From Siphonodentalium dalli (lineage: Eukaryota; Mollusca; Scaphopoda; Gadilida; Siphonodentaliidae), in the NCBI GenBank assembly GCA_032622095.1, contig CP136062.1:225756578-225820577 (forward strand): a stretch of DNA of 64,000 nucleotides, given 5' to 3'. Position 1 is the stretch's first letter. Every line of letters begins with the position of its first letter. The notes beneath the pieces are model-generated. The model worked only from the letters and a program-made list of their open reading frames with translations, did no database searches and was not told where the DNA came from. A program made the position numbers and the translations under genes. Shown here piece by piece: positions 47,280 through 57,136 of the stretch.

Positions 47280-49300
47280 ATTTTTACATGTAGTCATTGT
47301 GCCATCATGTGCGAAGATATGGGTGGGCAATATGTCTGTGACAAGGCCATTATTAGAGTGGTGGTAATCAAGTAACGACATATGTCGTAACACGTGGTTA
47401 TTGTATGAAAATCTGAACGGGGGGAAAGGGCAGTCAACCAAATAATTTGTTATATTTTGAAGCCAGTGGTGTACATGTAAACAATTAACTGTAACAGTAA
47501 TGTCGATGGCATGACCATTATTAGAGTGGTGGTAACGAAGTAAGGATATATGTCGGAAACGTGGCTATACACTGTCGCGGTAATGTTGTGAAATCCTGAA
47601 TGGGGTGGGGGGGGGGGGGGGTTGGAGCCAACCAGATACCTAAGTTGGCAGCATGGTATCAGTTTATATGGTATGGAATATCAATTACTGAGCAGATGTA
47701 GATATAAAACAATAATATGTTATTAAACGCAACTATACTATCACGAAAAGCTTAGGTAAATATACATAACTATACAGTGGGGATAAGGGTGGGATGGGTT
47801 ATGGAAGGGCCGTGGATTAGTATTGATTTCCATGCAATTTGCGTTGAATGTGGTGCACATTAAATCAAATGGTATCTCAAATGTTAATAATAACTATATA
47901 TAGTTAGGTTTATTCGTTTAATAAAACCGATGTAGACGAGGGTATTTCATATATGAATGAAATTTAAGTGCGAATTGCGATATTGAATAAATCTAATTCT
48001 AAGTTACCTTATGTGAATGCATGCCATAGTATTATATAGACAATGCAGATTCCGTCATCCCTGTCATTCGAATTATTGCTGTGTATCTATCTTATATACA
48101 TATGCACAATATTCAGAAATCAACGATCACACGCAGCACAACTCCGCGGATCCATGGCAGCAAATGATGACTCAATGATTTCAAACGATACTTGTTAACG
48201 TACGTAATGACGTAGTTGAACGTAAAGCAAGTCGCGCGATTGAATGATGTCATAGTCAACAGGTGCTTGGCATGGCAGGGTTGTATAAATATGCCTGTAG
48301 GGAGGGAGAATCATAGGGAATTCAGCAAGAATATATATCCATGATTGATATAAATTATTGTGTCAACAGTAATATTATGCATGCATGGTACCATGACTGT
48401 ACTGTCGTGGTAAGAGTTATGAAACGGGAGGGGGGGTAGCTAAAATCTCGTTATAATCTGAAGGTATCATGACGTTTAGATCATGATTGATATAAAATAT
48501 TATCGTTTCAACAGTAATATAATGCATGCATGGCATTGCATGCATGGTACCATGACTGTACTGTCGTGGTAAGAGTTATGAAACAGGAGGGGGTAGCTAA
48601 AATTTCCACACCAGTCGTGACTTAAATACCAAATTCCACACCAGTCCTGACTTAAATACCAAACCAAGGAATAGTATTTGATGTCACGATGAGTAGACAC
48701 GTAAATCAGCAAAGAAATATTTATAATTTGAACATGTCATGTGCCGTGAATATATCATAGAAAGCTTTTTTAAAGTATATGAAACGCGGACAGTGGGTAA
48801 TACCCGGGTGGGGTGGGGGTGGCTGTGGATATACTATCGTTAATTAGATAATCATAGTCAACAGTTTCTTATTGGAACGGGGTAATATATATATTTTTTA
48901 AATAGGCAATATATAGAGTAATGAAACAATTGTTTTAAATGTATATATAAAATAGGTTGTCGTATGTCAGAGTCCCCCCTCCCCGGTGGTCCAGTTGGTA
49001 GATTGCTGGGCAAGTTTGTGAGTTACTTTCCGGGGATCGGCGGCCCCCATACGCAGCGGGACGATATCTCGGCGAAATCAAGCCCCCGTGCGGTCTTTCC
49101 TCCACCCTTAAAATTGACAATGTCGCGCGTGGCCCAGTGGCCAGAACGACTATGAACCCTAATAAAGCAAACACAACGTTGTTTGTGAATAGGTATTAAT
49201 AGGTTATCGTTAACAAAACAACTTTTTCAATGTTTATATAGAATAGGTTGTCGTTTGTAAATAGGCATTAATATATTGTTAATATAATGTGTTGCAAACA
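47280..49300 (+). repeat. Diverged tandem repeats with G-rich blocks
   Basis: Blocks of about 150-170 bp recur with drift. CATTATTAGAGTGGTGGTAA occurs near 47348 and 47517. GCATGGTACCATGACTGTAC occurs near 48382 and 48545. Each is followed by GTTATGAAA or similar and a G-rich run (47605-47622, 48428-48437, 48586-48592, 48807-48822). A separate 31-bp tandem pair lies at 48601-48662 (TTCCACACCAGTC(G/C)TGACTT). Confidence 0.6.
48985..49170 (+). mobile_element. Possible tRNA-derived SINE fragment
   Basis: TGGTCCAGTTGG fits the RNA polymerase III A-box consensus, and a weak B-box-like GGGATCGGCGGCC lies about 40 bases on. A second A-box-like TGGCCCAGTGGCC occurs near 49131, followed by AATAAAG. 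It is more GC-rich than its neighbours. No target duplication or poly(A) tail was found, so this is tentative. Confidence 0.3.
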
Positions 49301-50401
49301 CAATTATTTCTTTATAATCTGATAGGTATCATGACGTTTAGATATATAGACCTGGACTCCATAGTTTTGAACTTATGATCTTAGACCTGTCAGTAAAGTT
49401 AGTTTATGTTCACAATTGTTTCTGATCCTGCTATATGTGCCGAAAAGGATAAACATGGCAACCGTTTAGGAAGTCATGAATCAAGCGCTAGCAACTGATG
49501 ACGCTTCCGGTGTCATTTCAACCTTTCCAAAATATGGGAACTCTTTGCTAACGTTCAAAATTATCTATTTTGGCTATTCAACTTTACTTTGGTATGTACG
49601 TTCCAAATCTTTTCCAAATTTCTGTAAACCGCTCCTGGATCATGCCTCGCAAATCTTGTATCATGATGGACGGGGAAACCTGTATCTGTACAAATTGGGC
49701 AACAGAACCATAAACCACCCCCATATCTTTAATATGCTTGGCAGCTACGTTCCTTTTCCATCATGATATGCACACACCCGTTTTATGCACATATCACATG
49801 AAAAATTATATTTATAGCGAACAGAATTATCAGTCATTTTAGTATTATATATCCTTTGTTGACTTATAGATAGCCGAGGGTTCGCCCTCGGTTACCAGTC
49901 GATCCTTCATACTAGTATTTTCCTGCTAGTCCGTGGGGTCGGTGTGGCGCTATCCACCCAGTTTGTAGTTACTAGGTCTTGACATCCCCTTTGCCATTTG
50001 GCATAAACCATAAAACATAATTTAGTGAAATGATATGAAACACTCCGGTAGGGTGACCAAATATAAGTGGAGAATAATCTTGTTCAAAGTAGTCATTTTT
50101 ACAAATATTATATCCAAATTGACAACACGCACCGTCAATCTTATATATTAATTAAATGCAGTGACTCTCGATGGCGGACTCATTTTCGTTAGTTTATCGC
50201 CGATAGATGCGTCCCGAATCGAGTAGAAAATGTTTATATTTGAGCGTAATTCAGACGATGTTTTCTACTAAGTGGTACGGTCGATTTGCTTCAGATTTTC
50301 GGCGATGTTAGTAGAATGGTACATTCCTCCAGTTGGCATAGCGCATTGATACTAACTTATCGGTTTCACGCACCCGAACAAGCACATAATATGTCTTTAA
50401 A

Positions 50402-50835
50402 GGCCCACTTAATTTTCGAACCCCCAATTTATGACATATTATATACCATTTATAAGAGGAAGCTCCAAAACATTGTATTTTCAACTTATTCGATGTAATA
50501 AACTGTGAACATGTTGCTTTCGTTGAGTTACCGACGTGTTTATGTGCTTACATTTTATCTGAATTGTAGTGCAAATTGTATTATTTTGAATGGAGCGGGA
50601 ATAACTCTATAACTTAAAGACAGAGTTATTCCCCTTCCATTGCAAATACATTTTTAGTTTGAATTCTGTTGCATTCTCGGGGCCATATCGGGGGAAATCT
50701 TTCTATGAGACACAGAAGTTTCATATGGTGATGAATTATAGTATTTTTATCATATTTTATGGCATATATTGTTATTAAAACGTATATCAAGGCACTATAA
50801 AAAAAATAATCGGTGATTCGAAAATTAAGTGGGCC
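50402..50835. mobile_element. 434-bp MITE with 19-bp perfect inverted ends
   Basis: GGCCCACTTAATTTTCGAA at 50402-50420 is perfectly inverted at 50817-50835. TTAA lies one base outside each end. The interior is non-coding and includes a hairpin at about 50599-50633 (GGGAATAACTCT / AGAGTTATTCCCC). Confidence 0.75.
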
Positions 50836-50963
50836 ATTAAATTTGACGACGTGCATAGTCCAAATGTTGGATTAAATCGGACGAATGGGTGAATGTTCTA
50901 TAAACGCCCAAAAATATTTACGTGTTTACAGAGAGACGTTTGAGTTTTTTACTGACTGAGATA

Positions 50964-51974
50964 TAGATCATGCCATGAATCTCTACTCTATAGCTTATGC
51001 CCGTAGAGATCATATACCACCAGTACAAAACCTGGGAACTTTGACATGGAACTGTATAACATCGAACAAACAGGACAGGGAATACTTGTTCCTCAATAAT
51101 TTGCGTTGTAGTAGGGAGTGGTCGCATCTCGATATTGCATGATTTGTTTACTTTTGTGAACATTGAATTAATTACCCGGGGGAAATTGCCACGATTGCAA
51201 CCGATGCACAGCAAAGTCGCTCATAAAGTCAACTAAACCATGTAATTTCAAGCTGGGATCTTCAACTACAGTGAAATACATTATTAAGGAACAAATAATT
51301 ACTGAGAAATATATTACCTGCACTATTCTATCAATATTATAAACTTACCCTATATATCACAACATCAAAAAGTTCCCAGATTTTATCATGTTGGATAGAT
51401 CATGCCATGAATATCTACTATGGCTAACGCCCGTAGAGATTATATTCCACCAGTACAAAACCTGGGAACTTTTTGAAGTTTTGGCAGTCGAAAACATAAC
51501 GCGGGGAATATATTTTTCAGTTATTATTTATTCCTTAATAATGCACTTCATTATAGATAAAGGTCGACCCCAGCTCGAAATTTCAAGATTTAAGTGACTT
51601 TATGAACGATTTTGCTTTGCGTTGCTAACAATTGTCGAATTTCTCCTGGGCAAATTATGTCAATGTTATAGCGATATCGTCTCACAAAAGTCACAGAAAG
51701 GCATGCAACTTCGAGTTGGGAACTTCATCGACAGTGAAGTACATTATTAAGGAACAGATAATAACTAAGAAATATATTCCCCGCGTTATGTTTTCGACTT
51801 TATAAGGTATAACCTGTCAAAACTTCAAAACGTTGCCAGGCTTTGTACTGGTCGATTACGATCTATATATATATATACGCGCGTTAGCCAGAGTAGAGAT
51901 TCATGGCATGATCTACATGTTGGAGTGTGATCTTTATGGGTGTAACCTCGACTAGAGATTCATGGCACGATCTA
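50964..51974. mobile_element. Outer foldback element (older), interrupted
   Basis: The ends TAGATCATGCCATGAATCTC (50964) and its inverted form ending GGCACGATCTA (51974) bound two long inverted arms. The right arm is split by the inner element 51396-51915 and resumes afterwards. Candidate 9-bp target copies ACTGAGATA and ACAGAGATG match at 7 of 9, consistent with age. No transposase is present. It ends 48 bp before a BPI-like exon. Confidence 0.75.
51396..51915. mobile_element. Inner foldback element (younger) with 9-bp target duplication
   Basis: A 520-bp element with arms of about 230 bp each (51396-51640 and 51685-51915), same family as the outer one, flanked by perfect CATGTTGGA copies (51387-51395 and 51916-51924). 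The 9-bp duplication and long inverted arms fit Mutator-like or FB-type non-autonomous elements. Confidence 0.85.
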
Positions 51975-52022
51975 ACAGAGATGTAGATACATTTTATGTC
52001 TGTCGTAATACGACATTTGTAG

Positions 52023-52196
52023 TCCAAGATACTCTATCCCAATGCGACGGTGGACTTCAACTTTACAGAGCCGAACGTCCGTGTGAAGATCCGTCCAGAG
52101 ATGATGTCAATACAGTTCACCATGACGATGGATCTACTGGCTAAAACCGTGTGCAAAAACCGAAACACAACCGACCTCTTCTTTACCATGGATCTG
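52023..52196 (+). CDS. BPI/LBP-like gene, exon c (58 codons)
   Basis: An exon between ACATTTGTAG| and |GTAAGTTATG, phase 0 at both ends. It encodes SKILYPNATVDFNFTEPNV, then VKIRPEMMSIQFTMTMDLL, then NRNTTDLFFTMDL. This is the alternating strand pattern of the C-terminal BPI barrel (KFPNMxxxIxVxxxxPPxxxxxPxGxxxxxxxxxxxxxLPN). NAT, NFT and NTT are possible N-glycosylation sites, fitting a secreted protein. A foldback transposon ends 48 bp upstream and a G-rich minisatellite begins 65 bp downstream. Confidence 0.65.
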
Positions 52197-52261
52197 GTAA
52201 GTTATGTGCACATTTCAAACTCTGCATCATGATTGTCGATCTTCACTTCGTGTGAGATCCA

Positions 52262-52380
52262 CCCCCGGTAACCGGGGGTGATACGGGGGTTACCGGAGGT
52301 GATACGGGGGTTACCGGGGGTGATACGGGGGGTTACCGGGGTGATACGGGGGTTACCGGGGGTGATAGCGGAGGACCGGG
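52262..52380 (-). repeat. 21-bp G-rich minisatellite in the intron
   Basis: Five to six copies of a unit like GGTGATACGGGGGTTACCGG on the plus strand. The first copy contains the palindrome CCCCCGGTAACCGGGGG. The G runs could form quadruplexes. Confidence 0.85.
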
Positions 52381-52704
52381 TGATGGCAGAGGAGCCCAAA
52401 TATGTCGTTCTTTGGTATACCATAGAATTAAGATGAGAGGAAATGATCTACTGAGATTTGGAGATGACACTGAAACGCGTCAGCCATTCTCGAGTATAAT
52501 GCTCGTTGTTTATTCTGGACTACAAAATCACACAAAATGTGTAAAAACTGTCGGTTTTGCGTTGCAAAAAAAAAATGTCATTTGAATATTATATGTACCA
52601 GCGTTGCACTGAATCTCGAAATATCACAATGGAAGATTCGTGTGTCGCGAGGGAAACAAAATGGATGTCTGGCCTATTTATATCTCCATTGTTTATGTCG
52701 TCTT
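52381..52704. other. Intron sequence with no recognised feature
   Basis: AT-rich; a 9-A run near 52567. Nothing else supported. Confidence 0.5.
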
Positions 52705-52871
52705 ACCTTTACTAAATAATGGCGATTTGTATGAGAAATTGCAACACCACAATAGATCAACTCTGGTGAAATATAAGTCAAATTGTTCTATTGGGTCAAA
52801 ATCACTTCAAATATCTCCGTTATTTCGTCAAAACACTTCTTCTCATACAAATCGCCGTTATTTAGTAAAGG
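52705..52871. repeat. 167-bp inverted repeat (MITE-like stem)
   Basis: ACCTTTACTAAATAATGGCG continuing to ATGAGAA at 52737 is inverted at 52839-52871 with two mismatches over 33 bp. No target duplication is seen. Confidence 0.65.
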
Positions 52872-53260
52872 TACATTCTTTATAGAGTTATTACCCTTAA
52901 GATTAAATATGAAGCTAACATGCAGGATTATCGTGATTTAGTGGACAATCCCAACATCACGTGCCACGCGTGGTCGGATTGACCATTAATTAATGAAAAT
53001 TTAGGTACGGATTGTCCATTTATAAATGGCCAATCCTTAAAGAATTGCCTTTGTGGGTGAAGTTCTGTTTGAATTATTTTGTATTTACGTGATCGCCAGA
53101 TCGCCCGTTGTGCAGCAACTTCAAACTCGTAGGTCTCCCATAGCAATTGGGGCCTAAGCAGAATGAGGTCCACAGGGGGTAAATTCACCCTCTTGCACCT
53201 CATTCTACAAACTATTTGAAGGCTCGCCGTCAAATGATTTTGTGTTTTCTAAAATTTCAG

Positions 53261-53328
53261 AATGCTGATATTCCCATTCAGATGTTGCACAATGACACGC
53301 ACGGGAAAATTAATCTGATGTCAGTGAA
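53261..53328 (+). CDS. BPI/LBP-like gene, exon d
   Basis: A 68-bp exon between AAAATTTCAG| and |GTAAGTATG, entering in phase 0 and leaving after two bases of a codon. It encodes NADIPIQMLHNDTHGKINLM and a few more residues, fitting the HxxGxIxLxxxxxxL strand pair in the second barrel of BPI proteins. NDT is a possible glycosylation site. The split codon is completed by the first base of the exon at 54900. Confidence 0.62.
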
Positions 53329-53332
53329 GTAA

Positions 53333-53642
53333 GTATGTGGCCACCAGAAGGGGGTGAAGACACAATTCAGTTATTTAAAGAATAGCGTTGTTGACCTGCA
53401 CCTAACAGTACATGTATGTGGCCACCAGAAAGGTTGTGCAGACCCAATGCAATTATTTAAAGTATAACGTTATTGACCTGCATCTGACAGTACATGGCCA
53501 CCAGAAAGTGGGTGTAGACCAATTCAATTATTTAAAGAATAACGTTGTTGACCCGCACCTAACAGTACATGTATGTTGCCACCAGAAAAGGGCGTGCAGA
53601 CCCCAATTCAATTATATAAGACCTATATACCCCTAACAGTAA
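53333..53642 (+). repeat. About 80-bp tandem repeat starting at the exon d donor
   Basis: Four imperfect copies beginning GTATGTGGCCACCAGAA at 53333, 53414, about 53490 and 53571. Each has CAATTCAATTATTTAAAG (or close), CGTTGTTGACC and CACCTAACAGTACAT. The first unit begins four bases into the intron. Confidence 0.85.
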
Positions 53643-54576
53643 ATTCGCCGTTTATATTACATGCAGTTTCTAAAGCTGTTTTAAATGGGCACTGTATTCA
53701 AATGTTGTTGTTTTCTCTACTGTCTGCTTCGTATAGAATAAGGTAACACTATGTCCATTATTTGAGTGTCTGCTGACTACGAAGTAATGTTACAGATGAC
53801 AGATAAGCCGGAATGCAAAAACCAAACGCTCGTTATCAAGATATTTTTATACAGTTTTCAGGCAAATAAATGTTATATTATATATATATAATAGTTCCAG
53901 ATACTCATTAATGGTATTGTATAGTCATTGAGTGGCTTAAGATTACGCATGTTGCCCGATCCACTATCTGTCATTTAATTTTATTAGACTTGTACATGAA
54001 AATTCGGAGCCATAAATAAATTGATATTAAATTATTAAATTAGATTTTAAAGTAACCTGTTAATCTGAACGTTTACAGAAGAAATCTTCGAGTCAAATTA
54101 ATTATTGTTCGATATATTATCGATATTAGATCGGTGTTATTACCGGACACTTATTGAAATTGGCGAACCCTCTCCCTTAAAGTAAAATTGTTTTTAACCA
54201 ATGCGAGGCATATATTCCTCCACATTAACCAAAGCGAGGCATATATTCCTCCACGCGTTCCACTTCAGAAATATCACATAACATTAAGTTTAACTTTGCC
54301 CTATAAGTCATTTAACTTTTTGTTATAAGTACGTTGAAAAATGGTCGTATTATGTAATCAATCCGACGTCGTCCGGGAAAAAGTGTCCATTATACAAATT
54401 GGATACACGCCCATCCAGCTAAGTATAAGAAGGGTGTCCCATCTGGAGAGTTACCACAACAAATCCGAATATATAAAATAACTTGACATTTATTAGCAAT
54501 TATTGTTATATTTTTCAATAAAAATAACATTCGTCATGTAGAATAAATACAACAATTTGTGACCTTCGAGTGTAAT
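53643..54576. other. Intron with one 31-bp tandem duplication
   Basis: At 54196-54257, two copies of AACCAA(T/A)GCGAGGCATATA plus following bases lie in tandem. No exon or element is otherwise supported in this AT-rich stretch. Confidence 0.5.
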
Positions 54577-54862
54577 CAGCTGCATGTTCTATGTACTTGT
54601 CTCTGAGACATGCCGAGCGTTGCCTTGTTCACATGCCTGTGACTATATAACGGACAAGGCGCCGATTTTTAGAAGCTGCCTTGCGTCAAGCAGCCACCGA
54701 AGCGACAAAAACAAAGGAAGCTCCAATGGCCGCTGTACACCGACGTCGCACTGGTTTTAGGACAATATATGCACATTTTAAGGTATCTCTATATTAGGTA
54801 TAGGTAGAATTTTGACACAGCTGCATGTTATATGTACTTGTCTCCTAGACATGCCGATCGTT
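54577..54862 (+). repeat. 45-bp direct repeat pair, 241 bp apart
   Basis: CAGCTGCATGTT(C/A)TATGTA continuing to GACATGCCGA(G/T)CGTT occurs at 54577-54621 and 54818-54862. The second copy lies just before the pyrimidine tract of the next exon. Confidence 0.75.
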
Positions 54863-54899
54863 AAAATAATATTATTGTTATCTTTCGTCTTTTTTTCAG

Positions 54900-54942
54900 T
54901 GGCACCATAACGATAAAGAATTCAACAATTGGATCAGCTAAG
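54900..54942 (+). CDS. BPI/LBP-like gene, exon e
   Basis: A 43-bp exon between TCGTCTTTTTTTCAG| and |GTGAGGGTTA. Its first base completes the split codon (Asn), then it encodes GTITIKNSTIGSAK and ends in phase 0. This matches the LxLxxSxIGP strand that follows the HxxGxIxL segment in BPI-family barrels, and it is the best single confirmation of the family and of the exon chain. NGT and NST are possible glycosylation sites. Later exons (the C-terminal helix with a PLP-type motif) were not found before the tandem array at 57137. Confidence 0.65.
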
Positions 54943-55290
54943 GTGAGGGTTAGTTGGTGATGTGAAGTTGGATTTATTTTGTTTATTGTGAATTGCGGGT
55001 AGGAATGGTGATTATGTGGGCATATAGCGACAGCTTGTGCCACTAAATACTCAAACCACAGGTATTAGGCACAATTTGTTTTTAATTTATTAAAAATCTC
55101 GGAAAGGTATCTATCTCAATTTTGATAGAGGTCAGCATTTTATTTTTTATTGATCTGTAATTGCAGCACTATGTGACCAAATAATCATAGTTTTCAAAAA
55201 AGTTTGGTTCGCCGTCGTATTTGAGATTAGTGAACATAGAAAAACATTTAAAGTTGATAAACCCGAAACGTCCGTCCAATGAAAAATAAA
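54943..55290. other. Intron sequence with no recognised feature
   Basis: AT-rich. Nothing supported. Confidence 0.5.
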
Positions 55291-57115
55291 CAAATCAAAC
55301 AATCCAACCCCTAAATCACAGAAATCTATACTCTAATCATCAAACTAAATAGCCCTATTGTCAAACAGACGTTGTTTCACGAAGAACAGCTAATTTGGGT
55401 GTGGTACTCAACATACATCGAGTTTAATAACGATTTTGTCTTCTTTTTTTCGTCAGTTTTACAGATTTATTTTCGCGGGAGGCCATTTTGAAAGTGCGAA
55501 ACAAACTCGAGAAACGCTGCAGTAAATGACTCCAAAATAAAATAATTTTACATCGATAAAAAAAAATGTTTTTATCTAATTCCTTATCTAGTGCTACGGT
55601 AATACGGTATATATGTTTTGTGAATGTTGTTGTTGTTGTTTCAAGTTCAACTTGCTGTTGTTTTTGTCATGTCGGTGGTGGTTGTCTTGTGTTTTTTTTT
55701 TTAATTATAGTTTATTTCTATTTTTTTCATTCTGCGAATATTTAAAAAAAAAAAGTCAAATAACGTAATGTCAATCAAACATAAATTTAAATTGTTTTTT
55801 AAAAATCATGCAGACGATATTTATATAGGCCTATAGTTTGACTTTGAACAGACACAAAACAGTCAGTTACGGTGGTGTAGAACGCCACCAGACGTTACGA
55901 AAATGACTTTAAAAAAATGAAATAAGCGCACAAAATAAATAAATTACTTTTTAATAATAATTAAGTGGCGAAATAATAGAAGTATAGACTACTATAAAAA
56001 TAACATCAATTCCAGCAGCCTATGCTCTTGTTCACAGCGCTATCGATAGCTAACCATTGATACAGTGCTTAAATGGGTACACATTTCACGTTTCGACTTG
56101 ACTGTGGTGTTTGTTCCTACAATACGGCGAAATGTAGTTATGAAACTTGGCATGTATGGATTAGAGTTATGTCCCGTAGCTCGGTATGTTACCAATCGGA
56201 GATCTGTTCGGAGTATGTGCAGAATACACCCAAAAGTCAACACGAATAATGCCGAATATCTTTCGGTGGGAATCGGGGGATCTTCAAAATCGAAGATCAG
56301 ATAAATTGCGTTTGATAGAGTTGTCGATCGGGTTTCCCTTTGTACTGTCCGCGATCGGGTTTCCCTTTGTCGAGTCGGCGATATATTCCCACTTTCGGTG
56401 TTTTCGGACTAGATCGTTCACATCACAGAATTGAAAACCCACTTTGCCAAACATTTTGCCAAATGAGATTTTTTGTTGCCATTGGCAAATTTGGCAAGTG
56501 GCAGCGCGAACCCTGTCTGTATATTATGTTAGATTTAGAAATAAAAATATGTTTACACTAAATGTTAGAGCTTACCTTTTGCTGTTAAGGAACGATATTT
56601 CATAAGTACAAAAATAATGAAATACATTCGTCACCTAACTTCGTCTTGAATGTCGATCTATTGAGCGCTTTTATTAATTAGCTTTTTTCTGGGTAAAAAA
56701 AAAGTTTAGCCAAAATTTTGCCAAATGAAATTTGTATTAGCCAAATTCGAAAAATATTAGCCATTGGCTTATTTAGCTAACGACAGCGCGAACACTGTCT
56801 AGTGGGTATTATATATCCACGCATGATTTTTGTCATTAAGAATGCCGGATATCAATTAAAAGAGAGATATTAAAATTAATTTAATAAAGTTCAAGTTAGT
56901 TTCGCTTTTAGTTTTCCAAACTGGCCTCCCGCGAAAAGAATTTTGTAAAACTGACGTAAAAAAGGACATACATCGTTATTAAACTTGATCTATGTTGAGT
57001 ACCACCCCCAAATTAGCTATACTTCATGAAACAACGTCTGTTTGACAATAGGGCTATTTAGTTTGATGATAATAGTATAGATTTCGGTGATTTAGGGGTT
57101 GGATTATTTGATTTG
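55291..57115. mobile_element. 1.8-kb element with about 220-bp terminal inverted repeats
   Basis: 55291-55510 (CAAATCAAACAATCCAACCC and on, to CGCGGGAGGCCATTTTGAAA) is inverted at 56892-57115 with moderate divergence. The interior has no transposase frame. It holds a diverged internal duplication around TTTTGCCAAATGA near 56455 and 56715, both followed by GACAGCGCGAAC or GGCAGCGCGAAC. No target duplication could be fixed. Likely a non-autonomous DNA transposon. It ends 21 bp before the 50-bp array. Confidence 0.75.
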
Positions 57116-57136
57116 AGAAAACGGGCAATGTGACCC

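Larger units (their letters stand above)
46083..50040. mobile_element. 3.9-kb inverted-repeat structure with flanking 25-bp direct repeats
   Basis: Arms of about 148 bp at 46176-46325 and 49868-50015 are inverted copies, about 90% identical by eye. Each arm carries a small hairpin (CCGAGGG around a TTCG or ATC loop). Outside, CATAATTTAGTGAAATGATA and its next bases are directly repeated at 46083-46107 and 50016-50040. The right repeat abuts its arm; the left is separated by 68 bp. The interior has no transposase-like ORF. It could be a decayed foldback or Helitron-like element, or two MITEs in opposite orientation. Confidence 0.6.

Noticed and set aside
49476-49766. A 96-codon frame ending FNMLGSYVPFPS, considered as a missing BPI exon
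   Set aside because: There are no matching splice sites in the right phase, and exons b and c already join with the expected PE...PN spacing.
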